Shown here: positions 8,785-17,814 of the stretch, in pieces
Numbering within the stretch: the stretch's first letter is position 1
How the letters are laid out: each line of letters starts with the position of its first letter
Position numbers and translations under genes: made by a program
NCBI RefSeq assembly: GCF_005049105.1
Contig: NZ_SUKA01000007.1
Span: 124,001 to 188,000, forward strand
From: Sphingobacterium alkalisoli
GTDB lineage: Bacteria > Bacteroidota > Bacteroidia > Sphingobacteriales > Sphingobacteriaceae
Direction of reading: 5' to 3'
Length of the DNA: 64,000 nt
Notes under the pieces: generated by a model
Told to the model about the DNA's origin: nothing
Seen by the model: the letters and a program-made list of their open reading frames with translations, nothing else
The model's database searches: none

Positions 8785-9813
8785 TTATTCTTTTATTAAT
8801 TTCTTGCAAATATCTCCGATCAATCCCGGACCTTCGTAAATAAATCCAGTATATAATTGAACCAAAGAAGCTCCGGCATTCAATTTTTCGACAGCATCCT
8901 CCGCAGAATGGATTCCGCCGACCCCAACTATAGGAAAAGCCTTGTTGGATTTTATAGAAAGGTAACGAATCACCTCTGTAGCACGTTTTGTGAGCGGTTT
9001 ACCACTCACTCCTCCCATTTCCGCTATCAAAATCGGATCACTTTTCAATCCGTCACGTGATATCGTTGTATTTGTAGCAATTACTCCGGCGATCTTCGTT
9101 TCCAATACGATCTCTACAATATCGTCAAGCTGGTTTTCTGTTAGATCGGGAGCGATTTTCAATAGAATCGGCTTTGCCTTATCTTTTTTATGATTTAAAC
9201 CTTGTAACGTATTTAAAATATGTTTCAGCGGTTCTTTCTCTTGTAAATCGCGTAACCCTGGCGTATTCGGTGAACTTACATTCACTACAAAATAATCTAC
9301 ATAGTCGTACAAGGCGTGAAAACAATAGATATAATCGTTTATTGCTTCTTCGTTAGGTGTAATCTTATTCTTGCCAATATTACCTCCAATGATCACGCCC
9401 TCCCGATTCTTCAAATATTTTAACCGACCGGCAGCTACATCGGCACCTTGATTATTAAATCCCATTCGGTTGATCAACGCTTCATCTGTCGTCAGTCGAA
9501 ACATCCGGGGCCTATCATTTCCAGGTTGAGGTTTAGGTGTTACCGTACCTATTTCAATAAATCCAAAACCAAACTTGGCCATATCTTCAATATACTCCGC
9601 ATTTTTGTCAAAGCCCGCAGCTAGACCAACTGGATTTTTAAACTTCAATCCAAAAACCTCCCTCTCAAGCCTGGGGTCCTCCACCGCATATATCGCTTTC
9701 AATAAAGCTTTAGAACCCCAAATTTTTGAAAATGCTTTTAATCCGCCAGTAACGGCATGATGCGCCTTTTCAGGATTCATCGTGAAGAATAAAGGTTTAA
9801 CTAATTTATACAT
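8785..9813 (-). CDS. pyrD: Dihydroorotate dehydrogenase (quinone), class 2
   Basis: PyrD class 2 oxidises dihydroorotate to orotate with quinone at the inner membrane, the fourth step of pyrimidine synthesis. The sequence shows the N-terminal amphipathic membrane helix (YKLVKPLFFTMNPEKAHH), GLAAGFDKNAE, NRMGFNNQGAD, the catalytic-Ser loop NVSSPNTPGLR, and FMN-binding IVGVGGIHSAEDA near the C-terminus. I set the start at ATG 9811-9813: a TTG six codons upstream would lie inside the promoter's TACCTTTG box (9819-9826). The ATG lies 5 nt after that box, so the transcript is probably leaderless. It is divergent from the ABC-F gene. Confidence 0.95.
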   Translation of the reverse strand: MYKLVKPLFFTMNPEKAHHAVTGGLKAFSKIWGSKALLKAIYAVEDPRLEREVFGLKFKNPVGLAAGFDKNAEYIEDMAKFGFGFIEIGTVTPKPQPGNDRPRMFRLTTDEALINRMGFNNQGADVAAGRLKYLKNREGVIIGGNIGKNKITPNEEAINDYIYCFHALYDYVDYFVVNVSSPNTPGLRDLQEKEPLKHILNTLQGLNHKKDKAKPILLKIAPDLTENQLDDIVEIVLETKIAGVIATNTTISRDGLKSDPILIAEMGGVSGKPLTKRATEVIRYLSIKSNKAFPIVGVGGIHSAEDAVEKLNAGASLVQLYTGFIYEGPGLIGDICKKLIKE

Positions 9814-9818
9814 ATGTG

Positions 9819-9856
9819 CAAAGGTAGCCAAAGAAGAAGAAATTTCATTACTTTTG
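9819..9856. promoter_or_regulatory. Back-to-back promoters of pyrD and the ABC-F gene
   Basis: Two -7 boxes face away from each other: TACCTTTG on the minus strand (9819-9826) for pyrD and TACTTTTG on the plus strand (9849-9856) for the ABC-F gene. Start codons follow at 5 and 8 nt. The -33 elements are poor on both sides. Confidence 0.6.
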
Positions 9857-9864
9857 CATCCGAA

Positions 9865-11778
9865 ATGATATCAATAAATAACTTAACATTTGAAATTGGG
9901 TCTCGAGCATTATATGATGAGGCAAACTGGCATATTAAACCAGGTGACAAAGTAGGGCTAATAGGTGCAAACGGTACTGGTAAATCAACCTTATTAAGAT
10001 TGATAGTCGGTCAATATACACCTACGTCAGGTACTATATCTATGGCCAAAGACTTAAAAATTGGGTATCTAAACCAAGACTTATTGTCTTACCATTCTGA
10101 CAAAAGCATTCTACACGTAGCGATGGAGGCATTTGAACGCCAAAATCAATTACATACAGAAATAGAGAATCTTCTTAAAAAATTAGAAACAGACTACTCA
10201 GATGATATCCTGAACAAACTAAGTGATAAACAAATGGAGTTTGAGGCCCTTGATGGATACAGCATCGAGTTCCGTGCGCACGAAATTTTAGCAGGTTTAG
10301 GTTTTTCAGAGGAAGAGCAGAAAAGACCTCTAGCTACTTTTTCTGGAGGCTGGCGTATGCGCGTCATGTTGGCCAGGATACTACTCCAAACCCCCGATAT
10401 CCTTTTGTTGGATGAGCCTACCAATCACATGGATTTACCTTCTATCAAATGGCTAGAAAACTACTTACAAGCCTTTGAAGGTGCAATTGTCATAGTTTCT
10501 CACGATAGATATTTCTTAGATCGTATCATTAAGAAAACCGTAGAGTCTCGTAAAGGAAAATTAACTCTTTACGCCGGAAACTACAGCTTCTATTTGGAAG
10601 AGAAAATGCTACGGAGCGAAATTCAGTCCAATCAATTTAAAAATCAGCAGGCTAAGATAAAACAAGAAGAGCGCTTGATCGAGCGATTCCGTGCAAAAGC
10701 TTCCAAAGCAAAAATGGCACAGTCGCGTATCAAAGCGTTAGATAAAATGGAGCGTGTAGAAGATGTAGATGACGACAATCCAACGGTCAATTTCAGTTTC
10801 AAATTTTCCAAGCCTTCAGGACGACATGTGGTTACACTAGAAAATATCTCTAAGTCATACCCCAATTTAGAAATTCTAAGAAATACTGGAGGAATAATTG
10901 AAAAAGGCGATAAAATCGCTTTGATCGGTGCCAATGGTAAAGGTAAATCCACACTACTGCGCATAGTTGCAGGCGCTGATTCGGAATTTGAAGGAAAATC
11001 AGAGCATGGCCATAATGTATCTCAAACCTTCTTTGCGCAGCATCAATTAGAAGCGCTTCACCTAGAAAACACCATTATTAGTGAATTACAAGCCTTCGCT
11101 CCCAAACACACGGAGACGGAATTACGTTCGATCTTAGGTTGTTTTCTGTTCTCAGGTGATGATGCTTTCAAAAAGATAAAGGTACTTTCAGGAGGAGAAA
11201 AATCGCGTGTGGCCTTAGCGAAAGCTTTGACAGCAGATGCTAACTTTTTAGCACTTGATGAACCGACCAACCACTTGGATATGCAGTCTGTAAACATCTT
11301 AATCCAAGCATTACAGCAATACGAAGGCACATTAATAGTGGTCTCCCACGATCGCTATTTCTTGGATAATGTAGCCAATAAAATTTGGTACATTGAAGAC
11401 AAAGAAATCAAAGAATATCCAGGCACATATCAAGAATATGAAGAATGGAATGCTAAACGTGAGGTTAAACCCTCAAATAAAACAGAGAAAAAAGTAGTTA
11501 AAGAAGAGCCAAAAAAAGAAAAAACGCTTCCATCTGAGGATAACACAAAACTGTTACAAAAAAAGAATAAAGAGCTCGTGACATTAGAAGCACAAATTGC
11601 ATCCAAGGGGCAAGAAGTAAAAGATCTGGAAATAATGTTAGCCACAGAGGAAATCTACTCCAACGCTGTAAAATTGCAGGAGAACACACGAAAATATAAT
11701 TCCGCCAAAGCGGAATACGACCAACTTCAGAAAAAGTGGGAAAATCTTGCTGAAGAAATAATGGATTTGGAATCCTAG
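9865..11778 (+). CDS. ABC-F family ATP-binding protein
   Basis: A 637-aa soluble protein with two ABC ATPase domains and no membrane segments, as in ABC-F translation factors that act at the ribosomal E site. Domain 1 has Walker A GANGTGKST, signature FSGGWRMR and Walker B LLLDEPTNHMD; domain 2 has GANGKGKST, LSGGEKSR and LALDEPTNHLD. A basic inter-domain linker follows the first nucleotide domain, and the last 100 residues are a Lys/Glu-rich coiled coil like that of Uup/YheS proteins. The start at 9865 gives the canonical MISINNLTF beginning; an upstream in-frame ATG would read through pyrD's start and both promoters. Confidence 0.92.
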   Translation: MISINNLTFEIGSRALYDEANWHIKPGDKVGLIGANGTGKSTLLRLIVGQYTPTSGTISMAKDLKIGYLNQDLLSYHSDKSILHVAMEAFERQNQLHTEIENLLKKLETDYSDDILNKLSDKQMEFEALDGYSIEFRAHEILAGLGFSEEEQKRPLATFSGGWRMRVMLARILLQTPDILLLDEPTNHMDLPSIKWLENYLQAFEGAIVIVSHDRYFLDRIIKKTVESRKGKLTLYAGNYSFYLEEKMLRSEIQSNQFKNQQAKIKQEERLIERFRAKASKAKMAQSRIKALDKMERVEDVDDDNPTVNFSFKFSKPSGRHVVTLENISKSYPNLEILRNTGGIIEKGDKIALIGANGKGKSTLLRIVAGADSEFEGKSEHGHNVSQTFFAQHQLEALHLENTIISELQAFAPKHTETELRSILGCFLFSGDDAFKKIKVLSGGEKSRVALAKALTADANFLALDEPTNHLDMQSVNILIQALQQYEGTLIVVSHDRYFLDNVANKIWYIEDKEIKEYPGTYQEYEEWNAKREVKPSNKTEKKVVKEEPKKEKTLPSEDNTKLLQKKNKELVTLEAQIASKGQEVKDLEIMLATEEIYSNAVKLQENTRKYNSAKAEYDQLQKKWENLAEEIMDLES

Positions 11779-11781
11779 AAA

Positions 11782-11823
11782 AACGAATAAGCGGCCTGAA
11801 AAATATCAGGCCGCTTATTCGTT
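11782..11823. terminator. Bidirectional intrinsic terminator
   Basis: A perfect 17-bp stem (11782-11798 with 11807-11823) and an 8-nt AT loop lie between the convergent ABC-F and nfeD-like genes. The right arm runs into the stop codon of the minus-strand gene. Confidence 0.85.
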
Positions 11824-13168
11824 AAACTATGGGTTTATCTTCTAGCTTCCGCACAAACAAACTATAGTTTTCATGTTTCTCAACGTAAATCTGATCTCCT
11901 GCCTCAATAAAACCGTCTAATGCAACAGCATCATACCAAATGCCATCGATTTCAATTTTACCCGAAGGCCGTAATACTGTCTTGGCAATACCATTCTTAT
12001 TAATCAAATTTACTTTAGGTACCGACGAAGTGTAGCCCGATTCAGCAGTTTGTTCATCTGCCAACACCAAACGTTTAAACAGAGACGACCGCATTATATT
12101 TTTACCAAAAATAACCAGTAGTGCGACCGAAAATATCATAGCACTTACAACAATCAAAAACGAATTCACTAATAATCCAGGTTTAGAAATTTTAAAATCC
12201 AAGAAATCATTGGCCAACATAGAAAAAGCCAATCCACACAACAAAAATATAATACCGAGTACTCCGGCTATTCCAAAACCGGGTATGACAAATACCTCTA
12301 ACACCAGCAGTAACACTCCTATCACAAATAACGCAATCTCCCAATGATCTGCTAACCCTTGTAAATATAAAGGTGCAAAAAACAGCGAAGCACTAATGAT
12401 AGCCAATACCAGTGCAAAACCGATTCCGGGGGTTTGCAATTCGAAATAAATCCCTCCCATTATTCCCATAATAAGTAGTCCACTAATCATCGGGTTAATT
12501 AAAAAACCAATAATCCGATCTACAAATGTCAATTCGTAGGTGGTCACCTGAGGCAAGGAAATCGATAGGTCCGTGAAAATTTCGTCAATACCCTTTATCT
12601 GCGCTTTGGCGAGATTAGCTTTCACTGCTTCAGAGGCTGTAAAGGTCAAAACCTGTCCATCCTCTTTCCATTGCAATAAAGATACATTTGGATCGACAAA
12701 AGCTTCAGCCATTTTGGCGTCACGCCCCTTAGCTTCGGCTGTAGCCCGCATTAACCCCCTCATATAGGATTGATATTTTTCTGGCATGATCTCCCCTTGC
12801 TGATTAACTACGCTAGCGGCACCCAAAGAAGCCCCCGTATGCATATAAATATAATCACAAGCGAGCGATATCAGGGTACCCGCAGAAGCAGCATTATTAT
12901 TTACGAACACAATCGTTTTCATATCTGCGTTTAGCAATAAGGTACGGATAGAATCAGCAAAATTTACCGCGCCACCGAACGTATTCATTTCAACTAAAAA
13001 ATAATCCGCCTTTTCCTGCTTTGCCTGATCATATGATTTTTTAATAATACGCCAGGAATTTGGGCCCACATCTTCTTTTAGATCCGTCTTGTATATCTTC
13101 TGCGCAAAGGAAGCATTTACACTAAAAAAAAGAATCAACAGAAAGGTTTTCGTAAATTTGTCTAGCAT
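11822..13168 (-). CDS. NfeD-like membrane-bound ClpP-class serine protease
   Basis: The 448-aa protein has a signal peptide (VNASFAQ cleavage), a ClpP/SppA-like protease domain (about residues 25-220) with the nucleophile in NNAASAGTLISLACD and a GASLGAASVV segment, then four or five transmembrane helices (about 225-370) and a C-terminal OB-fold NfeD domain (about 385-448; GIAKTVLRPSGKIEIDG). This is the long NfeD1b architecture, thought to work with SPFH/stomatin proteins in membrane quality control; no stomatin gene is adjacent. The protease domain should face the periplasm. Confidence 0.9.
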   Translation of the reverse strand: MLDKFTKTFLLILFFSVNASFAQKIYKTDLKEDVGPNSWRIIKKSYDQAKQEKADYFLVEMNTFGGAVNFADSIRTLLLNADMKTIVFVNNNAASAGTLISLACDYIYMHTGASLGAASVVNQQGEIMPEKYQSYMRGLMRATAEAKGRDAKMAEAFVDPNVSLLQWKEDGQVLTFTASEAVKANLAKAQIKGIDEIFTDLSISLPQVTTYELTFVDRIIGFLINPMISGLLIMGIMGGIYFELQTPGIGFALVLAIISASLFFAPLYLQGLADHWEIALFVIGVLLLVLEVFVIPGFGIAGVLGIIFLLCGLAFSMLANDFLDFKISKPGLLVNSFLIVVSAMIFSVALLVIFGKNIMRSSLFKRLVLADEQTAESGYTSSVPKVNLINKNGIAKTVLRPSGKIEIDGIWYDAVALDGFIEAGDQIYVEKHENYSLFVRKLEDKPIV

Positions 13169-13183
13169 AGTTTATTTACAATA

Positions 13184-13936
13184 ATGACTAAATATACGAT
13201 TAATAAAGCATTTGAAAAATCTTTTCCTTATCCAATATGGAAAATCGAAGTAGATTGCGCTAAAAAATGTATAGCCATAGAATATAGAAATCCTGATAAT
13301 ACGTTACCGACATTTTCTGTATTTGATTTCTTTGGCCAAGACCTTCTTGATTCGTTTGAAGAAAAAGAGAAAGAATGGACCTTAGAAGCTGTTCAGGGGG
13401 ACCATCTTATCCTAAAACAATTTGGAAGTAATACACCTATTAAAGAAGGGATCAAAATCGTTCATATTCCATCAAAAGAAATTATATATACAGGTATGGA
13501 ATATATATTGCAAGACGTATTTGACGGCTACATTAAAGCTGCCCATCGCTCTATTCCATCCGGCTTAGATTTCTACATCAATATACCCACTGGTGAAATA
13601 CAGAACCACATGATTACACCGGCAGTTTATCCGTTAAACCATATACATTATCCACTTCCACATACAGGAAAATTACCAAAATTCATGCAACACCTTTTGG
13701 TTGAAGATACAATCTGGTTACAGCCCTTTAAGGATAATTTTATCTGGGCGTATCACACCAAAACAGATGATTCATATAATCTTCATCTATGCCTCTCATC
13801 CCGAACGGAAATTTTAGATACAACAATTATTTTAAATAATCTAGCAAAATTAATCCCTCAGCCCTACTTCGAAGTCGAAGAATATATTTTCTTTTTATCA
13901 AATACTAAACAAGAAATTGTAGCGTATTTAGTATAA
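13184..13936 (+). CDS. Conserved hypothetical protein, 250 aa (DUF4905-like)
   Basis: A soluble protein without signal peptide or membrane segment, rich in aromatic residues and beta-strand-like stretches (IWKIEVDCAKKCIAIEY, TLEAVQGDHLILKQF). It resembles a family known almost only from Sphingobacteriales that I recall as DUF4905; that assignment is tentative. It is divergent from nfeD with a 15-bp gap, so the two share a promoter region. No catalytic motif is visible. Confidence 0.65.
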   Translation: MTKYTINKAFEKSFPYPIWKIEVDCAKKCIAIEYRNPDNTLPTFSVFDFFGQDLLDSFEEKEKEWTLEAVQGDHLILKQFGSNTPIKEGIKIVHIPSKEIIYTGMEYILQDVFDGYIKAAHRSIPSGLDFYINIPTGEIQNHMITPAVYPLNHIHYPLPHTGKLPKFMQHLLVEDTIWLQPFKDNFIWAYHTKTDDSYNLHLCLSSRTEILDTTIILNNLAKLIPQPYFEVEEYIFFLSNTKQEIVAYLV

Positions 13937-14111
13937 TTGCATGATATGGGGAATTACATGAACTATAACTTGAAAAAGCGAAGTGAGCGAAAAGTAAAAA
14001 AAAGGTCATGCCCGCCCTCCGAGAGACCGGCAATATTCATAAATTTTAAAACTTAGCAAAGCGATCATTGATGCCGCTAAAGAACAGTACTTCAATAAAC
14101 AATTTATTTGA
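13937..14111. other. Intergenic stretch with a possible gene remnant
   Basis: The last 66 nt read as an open frame without start (LKLSKAIIDAAKEQY and on) ending in a stop at 14109-14111, immediately before the LysM gene start. It may be a degraded coding fragment or chance. Confidence 0.2.
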
Positions 14112-15053
14112 ATGAAAAAAAACAAAACCGTTAAAACGTTTCATAAAATAACCTTTTTACTCTTATTTAGTGCGGTTAGTTCCTCACAAACCCAAGCAAA
14201 AGAGCTTCCATATATTCACGCTTTATCTCCCGATTCCGTTGGTACAGAAATCATTAGTGGACAGCGATACGTCATTCATAAACTTAACCCAAAGGACACC
14301 TACTATCAATTAGGTCGACAATATAACGTCGTAGTAAAAGATATTATGAACGCGAACAACAAAAAGAATCTTCGTGTAGGAGATACGGTGAAAATACCGC
14401 GTGGTAAAGCTACTCCCCTCCCCCCTTCACCAGTTGTTACGGTCTCCCCATCCAACAAAAAAGCAAATGATAAAGATCCAAAGCAGATACTGGTCACCCC
14501 GCAAGACATCTTAACGGAATATAAAGTGGGAAAAAGTGAAACACTATATGCTATTGCACGAAGATTTGGCACGAATGTCGATGATATTAAAAGAATAAAT
14601 GGCCTTACTTCGGATACACTACGTGAAGGACAAACGTTAAAAATACCTGATGGCGACCTACCTGACCCCGTGATCGAAACACCAGTGGAAGTTCCTATTA
14701 TTATAGAACAACATCTAGAACAACATCAACCCATTGACGACACGGATTTCAAACCAAACAAATACGGTATCCGAGAGAAAAAAGAAAAAGGAATTGGGGT
14801 GTGGATGGAAAATTTGGAATCAGATGGCCAGAGTAATCTTGCCCTACACAAGACTGCGCCGGTAGGTACCGTATTAAAAATTACGAATCCCATGACACGA
14901 AGTGTTACCTTTGCAAAGGTGGTGGGTAAATTTGCAGATAATGCAGACACCCAAGATGCCATTGTTGTATTATCCAAGTCGGCAGCCTCTTTTATTGGCG
15001 CATTAGACAGAAAATTTCAAATAGAAATTACATACGGCATCCCACTAGAGTAA
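14112..15053 (+). CDS. LysM peptidoglycan-binding protein with RlpA-like C-terminal domain
   Basis: The 313-aa product has a signal peptide ending SSSQTQA, then two LysM domains (about residues 50-95 with YYQLGRQYNVVVKDIMNAN, and about 135-180 with LYAIARRFGTNVDDIKRIN), a Pro/Glu linker, and a C-terminal double-psi beta-barrel segment (about 225-313: ALHKTAPVGTVLKITNP, VVGKFADN). LysM domains bind peptidoglycan. RlpA-like barrels can be lytic transglycosylases, but key catalytic residues are not obvious here, so an enzymatic role is open. Uridine kinase follows 14 bp downstream. Confidence 0.85.
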   Translation: MKKNKTVKTFHKITFLLLFSAVSSSQTQAKELPYIHALSPDSVGTEIISGQRYVIHKLNPKDTYYQLGRQYNVVVKDIMNANNKKNLRVGDTVKIPRGKATPLPPSPVVTVSPSNKKANDKDPKQILVTPQDILTEYKVGKSETLYAIARRFGTNVDDIKRINGLTSDTLREGQTLKIPDGDLPDPVIETPVEVPIIIEQHLEQHQPIDDTDFKPNKYGIREKKEKGIGVWMENLESDGQSNLALHKTAPVGTVLKITNPMTRSVTFAKVVGKFADNADTQDAIVVLSKSAASFIGALDRKFQIEITYGIPLE

Positions 15054-15067
15054 CATTTAGACAATTC

Positions 15068-15697
15068 ATGAACAAACCTTACGTAATCGGTATTGCTGGT
15101 AGCAGTGGATCTGGAAAAACTTTTTTCTTAAAGAGCTTTTTGAATCATTTTGAAGCGAATGAGATCACCTTGATTTCACAAGATGACTATTATATCCCAG
15201 CTAATACTAAAACCAGAGAAGAAAACCGCTTATACAATTTTGATCTCCCCACATCCATTGACCGAGAGGCTTTTTTCTGTGATATAAAAGATCTTTTTGA
15301 TGGTAAGACTATTCTTAAGGAGGAATACACTTTTAATAATCCGAATATCAAACCTAAGGTATTGGAAATAAAACCAGCACCCATTTTGATTGTTGAAGGG
15401 TTATTTATTTTTCATTATACCGAAATTAATGCACTATTGGACTATCGGATTTTCATAGATGCCGAAGAATCCGTGGCTTTAAAGCGACGTTTAAATAGAG
15501 ATTTGTTGGAAAGAGGGTACGATCATGACGATGTAATGTATAAATGGACAAACCATGTTGTTCCTTCTTATGATCAATATCTACTTCCCTACAAAGATAT
15601 TTGTGATAATGTCTTAATAAATAATACAGATGATCCAATATTAATTCATCAAGCTACAAATATAATTTCCGACGATTTGAGAAAAAAAATACAATAA
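15068..15697 (+). CDS. udk: Uridine kinase
   Basis: A 209-aa P-loop kinase of the uridine kinase/PRK family, which phosphorylates uridine and cytidine in pyrimidine salvage. Walker A is AGSSGSGKT (residues 9-17). ISQDDYY, a NFDLPTSID segment for nucleoside binding, LIVEGLFIF and the lid motif LNRDLLERGYDHDD are all present. The start is the ATG 6 residues before the first beta-strand. It follows the LysM gene closely and probably shares its transcript. Confidence 0.9.
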   Translation: MNKPYVIGIAGSSGSGKTFFLKSFLNHFEANEITLISQDDYYIPANTKTREENRLYNFDLPTSIDREAFFCDIKDLFDGKTILKEEYTFNNPNIKPKVLEIKPAPILIVEGLFIFHYTEINALLDYRIFIDAEESVALKRRLNRDLLERGYDHDDVMYKWTNHVVPSYDQYLLPYKDICDNVLINNTDDPILIHQATNIISDDLRKKIQ

Positions 15698-15736
15698 TTG
15701 TAATTTAAATTAATTCTAAACAACTAACTTTGCAGA

Positions 15737-15904
15737 ATGAATATACTGCACGAGCTTGAATATCCTATTTATCAGGTCGATATTACCGAATCCTCAAAAG
15801 GTCTGAATCCCTTCGGAGACTTTTCATGCTGTATTTTAAAAAAGTGCTGTAAAAAATATAAGAAAGGAAAACGTTGTAGAAAATGCCCTAACAGTGAGCG
15901 TTAG
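15737..15904 (+). CDS. Cys-rich 55-aa protein of unknown function
   Basis: A small gene with its own TAACTTTG box (15725-15732) 4 nt before the ATG. The protein has an acidic N-terminal half (NILHELEYPIYQVDITESS) and a basic Cys-rich tail with CC, CC, C and C spaced through KKYKKGKRCRKCP, suggesting metal binding. Its stop codon lies inside the following terminator hairpin. I do not know a function; similar short Cys/Lys-rich proteins occur in this phylum. Confidence 0.7.
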   Translation: MNILHELEYPIYQVDITESSKGLNPFGDFSCCILKKCCKKYKKGKRCRKCPNSER

Positions 15905-15915
15905 GGCATTTTCTA
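15877..15915 (+). terminator. Intrinsic terminator overlapping the end of the Cys-rich gene
   Basis: A perfect 16-bp stem (15877-15892 with 15900-15915) with a 7-nt loop. The stop codon TAG at 15902-15904 lies within the 3' arm, which ends in a T-rich stretch. Confidence 0.8.
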
Positions 15916-16164
15916 CCTAGACCGCACAGCCTATCAGTAGACCGCCCATTCGCATATCCAACACACAACCGTCTCTATAGCTATCAGGTATACCTCTATC
16001 CCGAAAGGTTTTGATCCACATGATAAATAAGATAACTAAATCCTACATATTTGCCAAATATCCTAGCATTAATACAAATAACAAGAGCGTTACACTTGTT
16101 TAAAGTCGAATTTTAATTAACACAAGCTGCTCTTAAAAACTTTTGAAAGTCGTACTTTTGTATT

Positions 16165-16674
16165 ATGAAATTTTCGCCTTCATCACTTAAATGGCTTTTG
16201 AGAACCTATCCTCCTTTTTTGTTCCAAAGAATATGGATCAAGAAAGTGGAAAAAGGCTTTCGAGGTATAGATGTCAAGATTTATAAAAGTTTTTTAAATA
16301 TCAACTCCAATCGCACCGTTTTTGGCGGAACTATTTTTTCTGCTCTTGATCCATTATATCCCATTCTTTTGGACCAGATTTTTCAGGCAAATGGTCTAAA
16401 AAAGACCGTCGCGTGGCTCAAATCTGCAAAAATAGAATATAAGAGACCGGGAAAAATGAATCTGGGATTTTCTGTTCGTCTCGCAGATACTGATATAAAA
16501 GAAGCCTTTACGACCGTTCGAAATTGTGGTAAGGTAGTCAAAACTTTTAAAACTAATGTCTACGATATAGAAGGTACATTAATCGCTGTGTCATACAATG
16601 AAATATACATTAGAGATTTGACTTTTCAGATTCCAAAACGTGAAGTGTATCAACCTCAGTTGGAAAATAGTTAA
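16165..16674 (+). CDS. DUF4442 family hot-dog-fold protein
   Basis: A 169-aa cytoplasmic protein. Residues about 40-75 (INSNRTVFGGTIFSALDPLYPILL) match the DUF4442 pattern, a family with a hot-dog fold related to acyl-CoA thioesterases. No catalytic assignment is safe. A TACTTTTG box (16153-16160) sits 4 nt before the ATG, so the message is probably leaderless. The preceding 250 nt (15916-16152) contain no other feature I can support. Confidence 0.8.
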   Translation: MKFSPSSLKWLLRTYPPFLFQRIWIKKVEKGFRGIDVKIYKSFLNINSNRTVFGGTIFSALDPLYPILLDQIFQANGLKKTVAWLKSAKIEYKRPGKMNLGFSVRLADTDIKEAFTTVRNCGKVVKTFKTNVYDIEGTLIAVSYNEIYIRDLTFQIPKREVYQPQLENS

Positions 16675-16740
16675 TTTTAAGATTTACGCAATTCAAGAAA
16701 CACAAATAATTAGCATTCACTCACAAATAAAAACACACGT

Positions 16741-17172
16741 ATGAAAAAGTCATTTTATGTTGCTCTGGGAGCAAGTTTAGTTTTGCTATCGTGCCAGCAA
16801 AAATCTACAAAAAATGCAGTAGCTGATCAAAAATTGACAGAGGAAGCTATTGCTATACATGACGAAATTATGCCTCAGATTGCTGTATTCGACAGAAATA
16901 CCGTGAAGATTGATTCCCTATTGGCTAATCTGTCCGATATCAAAAAAACAAATTCAGAAATCGATACTACTACATTGAAGAATGAATTAGCCACATTAAA
17001 GCGCAATCTTGAAGATGCAACAGATAATATGATGACCTGGATGAAAGATTACAATCCTGACAGTACAGATATAGATTACCAAAAAGCGGAAGTAGAAAAG
17101 GTCCGTGAAATGAAAAAACAATTTGAAGATGTATCAGCCGAAAGCACTAAAAAACTATCTGTAACCAAATAG
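16741..17172 (+). CDS. Putative lipoprotein, 143 aa, coiled-coil
   Basis: A lipobox (VLLSC, Cys 18) is followed by a mostly helical, charged domain with heptad-like spacing (residues about 30-135), so it is probably a membrane-anchored periplasmic coiled-coil protein. It is the first gene of a tight group: a SCO protein begins 6 nt after its stop and a cytochrome c follows. Function is not known; context suggests a link to copper or respiratory assembly. Confidence 0.75.
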   Translation: MKKSFYVALGASLVLLSCQQKSTKNAVADQKLTEEAIAIHDEIMPQIAVFDRNTVKIDSLLANLSDIKKTNSEIDTTTLKNELATLKRNLEDATDNMMTWMKDYNPDSTDIDYQKAEVEKVREMKKQFEDVSAESTKKLSVTK

Positions 17173-17178
17173 AAAGCC

Positions 17179-17814
17179 ATGCATAACTTATTCGTTCTCG
17201 GAATGATAACCTGCATCGCTTTCGCAGCATGCCAGTCAAATTCCACGACCCTTCCTATTATTGGACAGCGGGAGGCTGTGCAAAAAGAAGTTGATGGCAA
17301 GATCGTGACAGATACCATCTACCACAGGATCCCCGCATTCTCTTTTCTTAATCAGGATAGTATTCTGATCAGCGACAAAAATTTTGATCAAAAAGTATAT
17401 GTTGCTAATTTCTTTTTTACACATTGCCCGAGCATCTGTCCGACCATGCAGCGCAATTTGCTAAAAGCGTACGAAAAATATAAAAACGATGAGCGAATTT
17501 TATTTTTGTCGCACAGTATCGATTTTAAGTATGACCAACCTCATGTTTTGAAAGAGTATGCAACAAATCTGGGAGTGGATAATGCGCAATGGCAATTCGT
17601 AACAGGTAGCAAAGCTACCATCTACGGCTTAGCCGATGAATACTTTGTGTATACAAAGGAAGATTCTACCGTAGCGGGTGGATATGACCACTCCGGATAC
17701 CTGGTACTTGTAGATCATGATAGGCATGTGCGCGGTGCATACGATGGCACCAATGAAGAACAGGTTTCACAATTGCTAAAGGACATCGATATCCTTTTGA
17801 AGGAGTATGAATAA
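17179..17814 (+). CDS. SCO1/SenC family protein
   Basis: A thioredoxin-fold, lipobox-carrying (FAAC, Cys 18) protein of 211 aa. The SCO copper site is complete: Cys 83 and Cys 87 in THCPSICPTM and a distal His in YDHSGYLVLVD. SCO proteins deliver copper to the CuA centre of cytochrome oxidase or act as thiol reductases. It is preceded by a lipoprotein gene and overlaps the cytochrome c gene by 8 nt, so the three are an operon for envelope electron transfer. Confidence 0.92.
   Translation: MHNLFVLGMITCIAFAACQSNSTTLPIIGQREAVQKEVDGKIVTDTIYHRIPAFSFLNQDSILISDKNFDQKVYVANFFFTHCPSICPTMQRNLLKAYEKYKNDERILFLSHSIDFKYDQPHVLKEYATNLGVDNAQWQFVTGSKATIYGLADEYFVYTKEDSTVAGGYDHSGYLVLVDHDRHVRGAYDGTNEEQVSQLLKDIDILLKEYE

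Noticed and set aside
9814..9831. Longer starts for pyrD (TTG) and ABC-F (ATG)
   Set aside because: Both would start within or before the divergent promoter boxes and add residues absent from the families.
14291..14298. AAAGGACA (TGTCCTTT on the minus strand) in the LysM gene
   Set aside because: Inside coding sequence with no TTTG box at the right distance; about two chance 8-mer hits are expected in the window. The hit at 17778-17785 is rejected for the same reason.
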